Below are positions 55,705-64,000 of a DNA stretch of 64,000 bases, piece by piece. Position 1 is the first letter of the stretch, and each line of letters opens with the position of its first letter. The DNA is from Puccinia triticina (Eukaryota > Basidiomycota > Pucciniomycetes > Pucciniales > Pucciniaceae). The notes beneath the pieces were generated by a model. That model made no database searches, had not been told where the DNA came from, and saw only the letters and a program-made list of their open reading frames with translations. The DNA is taken from contig NC_070567.1 in NCBI RefSeq assembly GCF_026914185.1, positions 2,134,001 to 2,198,000 on the forward strand. The letters are read 5' to 3'. Made by a program: the position numbers and the translations under genes.

Positions 55705-58700
55705 ATGTCTTCGCCGCCATTGAACCCCCCAGTACCAGACCCACCCGATGTTACTGTGAAGTGGGAGTTGCCGACTGATTTCAAGTCCTTCCATACTTTC
55801 ATCGACCACGGATGCACCTTGGATTGTGAAGACTATCCAATTTATCCAAACGGTGAAACCATATTTGTCAAGGAGGCGGACAAGATCGTGGTCAACTTTG
55901 GATCTGTTGGATTTACAAAAACCACAGGAGTTGAGAAGCGTGGTAAGGGTGTCTGGAAAGTTCAGCGGACCTACTGCCTTGGCGTGCTGGTTTGCGACAT
56001 AGATACCTGCCAGTGGGTTGGCTCTCCCCCGACGGCGAGAGGAGGCATCAAAGAATACCTTGACCGGTGAGTTTTCCATAGTTTTGGTTTTTTTTTTTTT
56101 TTCACTCTGAAGATTTTACTGACCATTTTTCTACGCTTGTGAATAATCACAGTGAACCAAAATGTCCGGGTGCTGCTGGCCGATGTCCAGGGAAAGTTGT
56201 CTGGGAGGCTTGTATTGGAACGGCTATCCGATTTGACTTCCACGTCCCATCCGGTTGGGCTTTGCTCCGACACCAAGGTTTACACGACCATCCCTGGCCC
56301 AAATCCAAGAAGCCTGATCCCCTTGCGCGCGCTGATCTCAAAGCTGAGATTGTCAAGGATCCATCGAAAGGAGCATTCAAATTGAAGGTTGGCCAAGCTC
56401 GATTACCTCATGTGGACCTCGGAATTCAGTCTAACCAATATTTGTCTTTTTTCCAGATGGGTCAAGCAAATACTCTTGATGAACCCATCAGCAGTGTCAC
56501 CAATATCCATGGCTCGCTGGTGAATGCTGATAGATTGTGATACTATCAACGACTTATGCTCCGAGAGCTGAACATTGTCCCCGACAAGCCAGGTGCTGGT
56601 GTTGGTGACAAATTCATGATGGACTTGTTCCAATGGAACTCGTGCGTACCAGTTTTTTGTTAGCTTTTCTCAGCGGTTTGGATTCTTCTATTCATTGACG
56701 ACTCTTTGTATTATCAGGCGTGGGCTTCTAGTAATCTCCTCAGGCTACCAGCACGACAGCAAGCACTTTACTTTCCAGACAAAGTGGATGGGCGAACGAC
56801 TCTTGGCTTGAGATGAGAACAACGAAGTTTACCAGGGTGGTCTCATCTCTGATGTGACATACCGATTTTTTGAAAACGGCTACTTGCTCACCACGTCGAT
56901 GTTCTGCAAGCAAACAGCAAGATGGATCCCAGCACAGCTTTCTTGGATTCGTGGACTCAGCACAAATTACTACAAACTTCATTTCTCAGCACTCTTGAGA
57001 CAGTTCATTTGGCCAGACATCACTCCAGCAGAGCGTGACTTAATGGCTTGCCAAGTTGTCGATTTCTCACTTGCTCAAACGGAAGGGTTCAAGGCGGCGT
57101 ACATGGAAGTTTTTGGATGTACTGACTCAGCCAGAGCGGCTAAGATGATCAAGGGGTGTCACCAGCACTTCCGGGCTCAGGTCACCAGGGTGAGGCGAAA
57201 TCGTTCGATCCTCTCTGCAGACCAAGACGTACGTTTCCTATTTTTCTTCTCAGCTTTGTACAAACTATTGAAGCTTATGGTTCTGTTTGATAAAAATTTG
57301 AACTACTTATTTCTCAGGCTGATTTTCAAAAGAAGTGCATGGCTTTACTGGATACGATTGAAGAAGGTGGACCGACACACAAAGAAAAAATTGATGAGTT
57401 GCGCCGCCTCTTCCCGAAGACCAAGCGTTGGCTAGACTGGTGGACCATGTCCGACATCCAAGCCATGCTCTTTCCATCCCGTTGGCCCATGTTGGACGAC
57501 CATCCAGATGGAAGCGATGGACTTCCTGATACAACCAACGCATTGGAAAGTATGCATTGAGTTTACTATATGATAAGGTGAGCAAACACCCCCTTATTTT
57601 TGATTCCAAATTCTGACTTTCCTGTCTTTCTGAAGCTCTGGGAAGAAATGCCTGATGGTAGGCATGGTAGAGCTATTCGGTTTTGTCAGCGTGCTGGAGG
57701 AAGAGTACAATGCAGTCATGTGCGGGGTATCGGTGGAGTACGGATCGCAGACAAAGATGCAAGTTAACATCTCACACTCGATGTGCTGGGCCAAACCAAA
57801 GAAGCGAAAGTTCATCAGTGACGGTCGTCCACCCGACACTACTGCCACCCTTCTGGACGGTCCCAACCCTTCCACCAAGAAAAAAAACCTTGGGCGGCCG
57901 AAGAACTCTCTCAATGTTGACCGAAGCAAATACTCAACATACCAGTCTTACACCGCATTTGAGGAGCCGCATTTGAGTAACCGCTGCTGGATGTCGGCTG
58001 CGCTTGAATCCCTCTTTGCCCTGTACAATCCGTTATGGCTTCAGAACAGTACCGGCAAAGGGGCAACACTATTCTACCATTTGACCATGCACTTTGGGGC
58101 TCGGACAACTTTCAATCTAACAAAGATCGGACGAATCCGAACGGTCCTGACGAACGCGCAGACAAAGCTCTTCAACATGTGCAACTAAAAGCACCAAGCA
58201 AACTTCCAGCCCGGTGCTTTCACCTCGTGTGACTTTTTCCTTGAGCTCCTCTTGGATCCAAAGAGGAATCCGACACGGGCACTTGCGGGTTTTTTTGAGG
58301 TCGTCAAGCATCGTCAATTCGTGTGTGGATCTGCTGAACCATGCTTGATCCCTCAAATACGTTCCTTGACACCCATCAAGATCGAAATGAAGAACTTTCT
58401 TGAAAATGGACTGGAACCTTCCGATGTTTTGGGCTTGATCAAACTCTGGACATCCACCGGTATCTCCAAGACTCCAGGACTTGTCTGTCGATGCCATGTG
58501 ATCAAGAATCAACTCAGAACAAGCCCAAGCCAAGAGGTTGTCCCCCCAAGAAACCCAAAGACCCTTTGCCTGAAATCACGATCTCGGCTGATGAACCAAA
58601 TCACACTGCTGAGTATGTGAAGGAGACATCTCGGCTTGCATTCAAGGATGATCTCCCTCCGCAGCACTTGTACTTCTTCATGGAAGTTACTCAGCCCAGC

Positions 58701-59519
58701 AATCCAATCGAGCGAGAGCAATACATGGGTGCAATGGATTGGCCGTACCAAATCACCATCTTGGGGGCCAAATACACTCTCTTATCTCGTGGTTTCTGGA
58801 ACGGCTACCACTACTGGTGTAAGGTGTTGCGAACTGGCCGTGGCACCACCACTGGTGTATGGCTGCACGATGATCGGCAAAACAATGGAAACGCCCGACT
58901 TGTTAATACCAACGCGTCTTCAATTGGCGGGTCCCATGCTTTCACCAGCTGGATCTTCTACTCTCGTGTCTGGACCCCAGATGAGGAGTCATACGTCAAC
59001 AGTTCAATTGCCAAGATACGCTCGGCCCATCCCAATGCCGAAGGCGACATCCCCTTCATTCACTTGGGCAACCTGATCAATCCGGAGCAACTCTTTCCGG
59101 AAAGACCTCCAACAACAAACACCTTGGATGGCAAACAAGGCGAACAGGATAATGATCCAAATTTGCCAGCGGAGAGCTATTGCGTTGACAACTTCGAAGA
59201 TCTGGATGGTAGTGATTCGGATGAAGATTCAGAGCTTGATCAGGATGGCGTTCGTAGCCGAGGCGAGTCTGACCCAAGTGACAGTGAGCAAGAATCTGAC
59301 GCTTCTGAGCCCTTGGTTCTCAATCCTGTCAACACCTCAGCAAAGCGACCATTGACCTTGAAACTTAAGCTATCACAACCAAATCCCACTCTGTCCGATG
59401 CGAACCCACAATCACCAAGTGTTCATCATCACCAATTGGAAAAAGCTCATCATCCAATCACTCCGACCATGGATGGCAAGGACAACCAAAGGCAAAGTCA
59501 GAGGATCGCAAAGAAGTGA
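55705..59519 (+). pseudogene. WRKY-GCM1 zinc finger + MULE-type DDE transposase + USP-like peptidase fusion
   Basis: Exons 55705-56066, 56153-56387, 56457-56641, 56718-57228, 57318-57577 and 57636 onward, all GT-AG and phase-consistent. The zinc finger has C91, C97, C102, C125, C132 and then HQGLHDHP. The transposase has Asp in GGLISDVTYRFF, Asp in VVDFSLAQTEGFK, KGCHQHFRAQV (MULE C..H) and Glu in NALESMH. The USP-like part has Cys box SNRCWMSAALESLF (Cys codon about 57983) and His box NGYHYWCKVL (His about 58809), then VWLHDD. The tail is acidic (DSDEDSELDQDG) and ends KRIAKK-like basic. Nonsense codons: TGA 56538, TGA 56809, TGA 57558 and TAA 58186, plus a frame change at about 58480-58550. 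The ancestral protein is plain, this copy is dead. Confidence 0.8.
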
Positions 59520-59595
59520 TGCCTTTCTTCTTTTTTTTCCTTGTGTAGTAGTGTTTTCAGTGAGGTTGTATTTACCATTCAACCAGGCTTGAGAT

Positions 59596-59848
59596 TGTTG
59601 TAGCTCAGTTACGTAATCTTGGGTACAGATTACGTCTTGCTACAGTATACGTCATGACCAACGTATACGATGGTCTTGACGAGACGTCCGACATTCTCAC
59701 GTCTCTCATTTCCCATGTTTTCCTTTCTTTTCTGTTACATAATGTGACCTATAAATACCTTGTATTTCCAGCCACATTATGCTTTTCTTTCTATGCAATC
59801 TACCGATTATGGTTTGTCATCCTCGTACTACGTACTCGTGCCTCTACA
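59596..59848 (+). repeat. 5' LTR of the non-autonomous element
   Basis: 253 bp, TG..CA ends, with TATAAATACC at about 59750 as a candidate TATA region. Direct partner of 62226-62478. Confidence 0.9.
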
Positions 59849-59859
59849 GGTTATGAGCC
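59849..59859 (+). other. Primer-binding site, half tRNAi-Met type
   Basis: GGTTATGAGCC directly abuts the 5' LTR and is the complement of the CAU-anticodon stem-loop of initiator tRNA-Met. Copia-type elements are known to use such cleaved tRNA. Confidence 0.7.
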
Positions 59860-59978
59860 TTTCTCGTTCTTTTCTTCAGTTTCTTGGTACGAGTCTTTTT
59901 ATTTATCTCCATTTTTTCTGGACTATTAGTTTGCAAGACCTAGTTTTTTCTCTCAAGTATCAAGTCGTGTCGTGTTGT

Positions 59979-60270
59979 GAAGTCCCGTGTGTAGGGCAGT
60001 TTCTCTGTTATCATGAAGTCCTGCGTGTTGGGCAATTTTCTCTCTAGTCTACGGAAGTCCTGTGTGTCAGGCAAGTTTCTCTCTACTCTACGGAAGTCCC
60101 ATGTGTTGGGCAATTTTCTCTACTCTACGGAAGTCCTGTGTGTCAGGAAATTTTTCTCTCTGCTCTACGGAAGTCCCATGTGTTGGGCAATTTTCTCTTC
60201 TCTACGGAAGTCCCGGGTGCCGGGCAATTTTCTCTGTTATCGTGAAGACCCGTGTGTAGGGCGTATTTTC
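59979..60270 (+). repeat. About 41-bp tandem array, 7-8 copies, in the leader
   Basis: Units read GGAAGTCC(C/T)GTGTGT.GGGCAATTTTCTCT.CTCTAC with small indels. They lie just inside the 5' LTR, where packaging or dimerisation signals would be expected. Confidence 0.9.
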
Positions 60271-62225
60271 TCGCATAGTTTTGGATTCCGCGTTACTCTC
60301 CTGTCTTATTGCTTGACGACTTCCAGTATAGGCCTCCTCTGAGTATTACAAGATCAGTAACTTCACTCCGTTCCCTGCGATCAGCGCCTCACATCTTGCT
60401 ACTCTGAACCCCAGTGACCAGCTTTCTCCTCTCTGCTGAACGGATTCGGGCGCTGATTCCTTGTGCACAACGGATGGACGCTGAAAACAACTTTGTCAAA
60501 ATAGTTCAATAACTTGCTGCGAACAGGATGGTATCTCTCGCCTAGAGGGGCCGTTTCTTGTCCCACTCTGGTCTCACATCTTCACTATGACCGGTGCCGG
60601 CCTTTGTCCGGTTTTCACTCGTTTTTCATCCAACTCAACCTTTTCAAAAAAAAAAAAAAAAACTCTCGGCCTTTTGAATGGCAACTATCGGCATGCACTC
60701 AACTTGCTACTCGATAAGCACGGACGTCTTTACTCTATCGGCTGCTTCCTCTGCTCTCGCCGGACGCCGTTGCAGTGTTCTAGCTGTTTTGGTACTTATT
60801 TCGGGACATAGGTCTTGGAGACATCTGGACGATCCCGTCTGCGGTCCCAAACCTGCTATAACACCCGGACGGCTCCAGCATACTTGTATGGCTCCGTACA
60901 TGTCCTGGCTATGGACAACAATGACTCCATCACAAGATTTTCTGGACAACGCCGGTGATCTAGGTACACCCCTTTGTAATAAGCAACATTCTCGGCAAGG
61001 GATTTATGTGTCTCTGTTGGGTCCGACCACCGCAATGTCTCAAACGGCACTGGCAAGATTGGCGACGCTGGACAACATCTGGAATCGTTTTTTCTTGGGC
61101 GTATACCATATTGCAACCTTGGAATAACGACTGCCTTCGAGGTTCTGGTCTGGTTTGTGCTGTTGTGATGTCTTTTCGTGCCCCGGGACACCAATTTTCT
61201 GTCGACATCTGGGCAGCCTCGCCTGTTCATTTTTTGCTGCTTCAATCGCCCTCCGCGCCACATTTCGGCGAAAAACAGAGCATCACCTGGTCCGCTTGTG
61301 CTTCTTGGACCGAGGACGGACTTCATTTGACTGTCTGCGACCTGGTTTTTTTCGGTGATGTTCATGATCTGCCCTTTGGCGTCTGATTCGACTTCTGTCA
61401 CGGGTTTATGCAGACAGCGACGGTCTGAAGGTACACCTCTTCGTATGCTACACATTCGGGTTCAGGTTACCGCTTGTATTGTGTTGCCGTGGTCTCTTTG
61501 TGATGTGGAGGATGATGCCGACTGCTTGCCTTTCAGACTGTTAAACAAGAATACCCGGACCCATTGCTTAACACAATATAATCCGATTAGCGAGATCTTG
61601 ATTTCTAGCCACTCCATCACATCGCGTCTTTGAAGCAACTCCCTAGTCCTGGACCGAGGCCGAGCTGATGGAGCTAAATCATTATACTGGGTCCTTCCCA
61701 CCGCAATCAGATGCACCCGATTATTTTTTTTCGCCGTCTCGAACCTTTGATCTCTTAAAGGTTATCTTTTGTGTCCATGTTTCAACTCGGCCTGACGATA
61801 CCGGACATCACAACTTTGCGATTCAGGCTTGCAATTCACAATCACGAGGCCGATATGACTTTGAACAACTCCTGCTGCTCGGTCACTTCAACTGAGGCTT
61901 GCGTATAACACTCAAGATCGTCCCCTCCCGTCAAATTACCACCAAAGCTCGAAATCGTCGGATCTGGGGGGGTTTGGCATATACCACTGAGTGCCGACTC
62001 TTTGTCTTATAACCATCAACAAATCCGGTCTTGCGAGGTACCGCAATCGGACATTCGCATCACTCCTATTTTCCTGTTTGCTCTTGATAGACACATTTAC
62101 CCGCTTGATTCTTTGGCCGCCACCGTTCACCCCTTGTACAACATTTGCGGACATTGGTTCAGCAGGCCCCCCGAACTCCTATTCCGTCTTCCCTGGGCAG
62201 TTTACGGTCTCGTTGAGTGGGGGGG

Positions 62226-62478
62226 TGTTGTAGCTCAGTTACGTAATCTTGGGTACAGATTACGTCTTGCTACAGTATATGTCATGACCAACGTATACGA
62301 TGGTCTCGACGAGACGTCCAACATTCTCACGTCTCTCATTTCCCATGTTTTACTTTCTTTTCTGTTACATAATGTGACCTATAAATACCTTGTATTTCCA
62401 GCCACATTATGCTTTTCTTTCTATGCAATCTACCGATTATGGTTTGTCATCCTCGTACTACGTACTCGTGCCTCTACA
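62226..62478 (+). repeat. 3' LTR of the non-autonomous element
   Basis: Same length and ends as 59596-59848, preceded by a G-rich tract and followed by the GAGAT duplication. Confidence 0.9.
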
Positions 62479-62483
62479 GAGAT

Positions 62484-63035
62484 AACTTGCCACACTGGAG
62501 CTATTTTTCTGCATACCTGCTTTGCTGCCTAGTTACTGTCTCATTGTAAAAATGATTGGCACTTTGTAAATTTGTGTTTCTGGTGCCCATTTGATTAATT
62601 TTGCAAATCATTTTTTACAAGTGCTAGTCAATTTCAAGCTGGTAAGCTCCAATTTGAAATTTACAAGCCTTCTGGACTTACAAGTTGCCAGCATGTAAAT
62701 GGATGCCCCGTGAATTTACACATGTAGACTTTGAGGTTTAATTTTGCATGGGCCTTTTTCCGAGGCTGCCCTTTGCGGGGCGGTTATTTGGGGCATGAAT
62801 TTGTAAATTTACACACACTTCAAACATTGTCCGATGTTCCGGACGGAATATCCTGTAAAGGTCACGGAATATCCGGTAAATATTCGGAATATCCGGTCAT
62901 TTTCCGGATCCGGGATCCCTCTCTCATTTACTGTCTCACAATCATTTCCAATGTCTGATGCTCACCGAGCACATCCTCAGGGTCCATCAATGTATATTGT
63001 GTACAAAATAGCAGACATGATACAAAATGAGAAAA
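62484..63035. other. TGTAAA-rich sequence and ATATCCGG repeats; no gene
   Basis: TTTGTAAATTTG and TTTACAAG words at 62540-62815 resemble the left flank of the MULE-like gene and probably contain its right end. At 62845-62910 CGGAATATCCGGTAAA-like units repeat three to four times. Confidence 0.45.
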
Positions 63036-64000
63036 TTAACAATCAAGGGAGACTACCGCTATAGTTTCAAAATCTATAGCCGGGACAAGCTCTTTGGGCT
63101 TGTAAGTCATCCACGCGCATTGTGCCAAAACCTCCTCGAGAAGTACTATGTGCTCTTGATCGTATTCGACTTTTCGCAAGGCAACGCCAACTGCGTCGTA
63201 CTGTTGGAGTTGGGCAAAAGGGTTGGGGTTACAACGGATGGTAACCAGCGGATGTACTGCTAGCCAAGTATCTTTCACAGCTTTGGAACCGGGGGCCCTT
63301 CGTAAATGAGTGAAAATCGTTTTGATCATCCCATACTTTGTTTGAGAACCCGGCTTCAGCTCGACTACACAGTTACTTTCGTTAGTTTTCATGCTTGAAT
63401 ACACCACATTGCCCTGCTTCAAGTTTGGGAAGATTTGGATTAGTGAGTTGACAGGGGCCTTGTTCACGGATGCCAAAGACATGCTCCATTTGCTGGACGT
63501 AGTCCACTGGCCGCCGTTCTCGAGGGGGAAAATTTGATTTAGCCAATCAATTAGTTGGTTTAGCATGCCAACTTCGAGGGTGCTTTGACGCCGATTGGTC
63601 GCGGTTTCCGCGGCGAATGGGATGGGTTGGTAGAGAGCTCGTATCTGTTTCACATAGGGTTTGAAAGATTTGGGAAAACTACCACTCGCCAGCGCTGCCC
63701 GCAGATTGCCGATTCTGGCGAAGTTTGTCAAGTATGTTATTTCGAGTTGACCTGTGAATACTCAAAATCAGTGTTTTGCTTCCTGTTTTCTCCTCACAAA
63801 CAAGCACTTACCTAGTCGGTTATTTCCTGTACTCTTCAAGACATGAGCCATGAGTCGCTCCATCGAGAACGACCACCATGCACGACAAGGTCCAAATCTG
63901 TCCAGACAGTCTGCCAGGTGGAACGCCATGTGGTGATTGGAAGCGAGGTTGACATCCGGGAAAAGAATTTGGCAACTTCCAATGTACTGATATATGTGGT
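63036..64000 (-). CDS. Plavaka/CACTA-like transposase, C-terminal part (runs off the window)
   Basis: Two minus-strand exons: 63812-64000 (continuing beyond) and 63036-63751, joined by a GT-AG intron 63752-63811. The first has LFPDVNLASNHHMAFHLADC, then FGPCRAWWSFSMERLMAHV, the NHH.A.HL..C...FGP...WW.F..ER pattern found after the catalytic region of Plavaka/CACTA transposases (DUF4218-like). The second continues RLGQLEITYLTNFARIGNLR and ends with SSKWSMSLASVNKAPVNSLI, VLAQCAWMTYKPKEL and FETIAVVSLDC. No internal stop in this part. Whether the whole gene is intact cannot be seen. Confidence 0.6.

Larger units (their letters stand above)
59596..62478 (+). mobile_element. Non-autonomous LTR retrotransposon (LARD-like), 2,883 bp
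   Basis: Two 253-bp LTRs (59596-59848 and 62226-62478; TGTTGTAGCTCAG..CTCTACA) differ at about four positions. GAGAT is duplicated exactly at 59591-59595 and 62479-62483. The sequence after the 5' LTR, GGTTATGAGCC, is complementary to the anticodon arm of initiator tRNA-Met (GGCTCATAACC), the half-tRNA priming known from copia. A G-run (GAGTGGGGGG) precedes the 3' LTR as polypurine tract. The 2.38-kb interior has no gag, protease, integrase, RT or RNase H; the longest frame (60856-61455, minus) shows no motif. It needs proteins in trans. Confidence 0.9.

Noticed and set aside
60856..61455. 200-codon minus-strand frame inside the non-autonomous LTR element
   Set aside because: It lies antisense to the element, shows no domain, and overlaps several equally long plus-strand frames, so it is probably chance.
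1..64000. tRNA and rRNA genes
   Set aside because: I looked for T-arm words such as GGTTCGAATCC and for rRNA signatures and saw none convincing; a tRNAscan-SE run would settle it.

Overview
The window reads as nuclear DNA of a rust-type basidiomycete fungus (Pucciniales, Puccinia-like; inferred, not proven). The evidence is short GT-AG introns, a type I DnaJ gene ending in a CAQQ farnesylation box, small secreted Cys-rich multi-exon genes, and a dense patchwork of LTR, DIRS-like, hAT, PIF/Harbinger-like, MULE-like and Plavaka/CACTA-like elements. Only one clearly intact host gene is present; almost everything else is mobile or decayed. || 1-12 kb: a DIRS-like reverse transcriptase/RNase H with all catalytic residues runs into a 5'-truncated Gypsy chromovirus. 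A nearly pristine 5.83-kb Copia element (782-bp LTRs with two mismatches, CAAGT target duplication) is nested inside the Gypsy 3' LTR. || 12.6-39.4 kb: three copies of one duplicated segment (A ~12.7-14.7 kb, B ~19.05-21.9 kb, C ~36.7-39.4 kb). Each carries the same nine-exon gene for a small secreted cysteine-containing protein, plus a shared upstream region. Each copy has its own lesion; copy C is the least damaged. Between them lie a PIF/Harbinger relic, a 0.9-kb array of short inverted repeats, a 1.45-kb solo LTR, a KA1-domain relic, and a second, decayed DIRS-like element. That element is split by a 399-bp MITE in gag and a 1,237-bp solo LTR in its reverse transcriptase. || 39.7-41.3 kb: intact six-exon YDJ1/MAS5-type DnaJ gene on the minus strand. 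|| 42-48.5 kb: repeat-rich, with a second inverted-repeat array, a 5'-truncated eIF2A pseudogene flanked by CCTTTGGAGG-type repeats, several GC-rich foldbacks and two MITEs with related ends. || 48.7-52.9 kb: a whole hAT element whose nine-exon transposase has one nonsense codon and one mutated splice donor. || 54.7-62.5 kb: a third inverted-repeat array, then an unusual element encoding, in order, a WRKY-GCM1-type zinc finger, a MULE-type DDE transposase and a USP-like (peptidase C19) domain with recognisable Cys and His boxes. Immediately 3' of it sits a 2.88-kb LTR element with perfect target duplications and no gag or pol. || 63-64 kb: the end of a Plavaka/CACTA-like transposase gene. || Recurrent theme: five nonsense codons in four unrelated sequences look like CGA-to-TGA changes, i.e. 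C-to-T at CpG. Exon boundaries and identifications come from reading alone; no database search was run.
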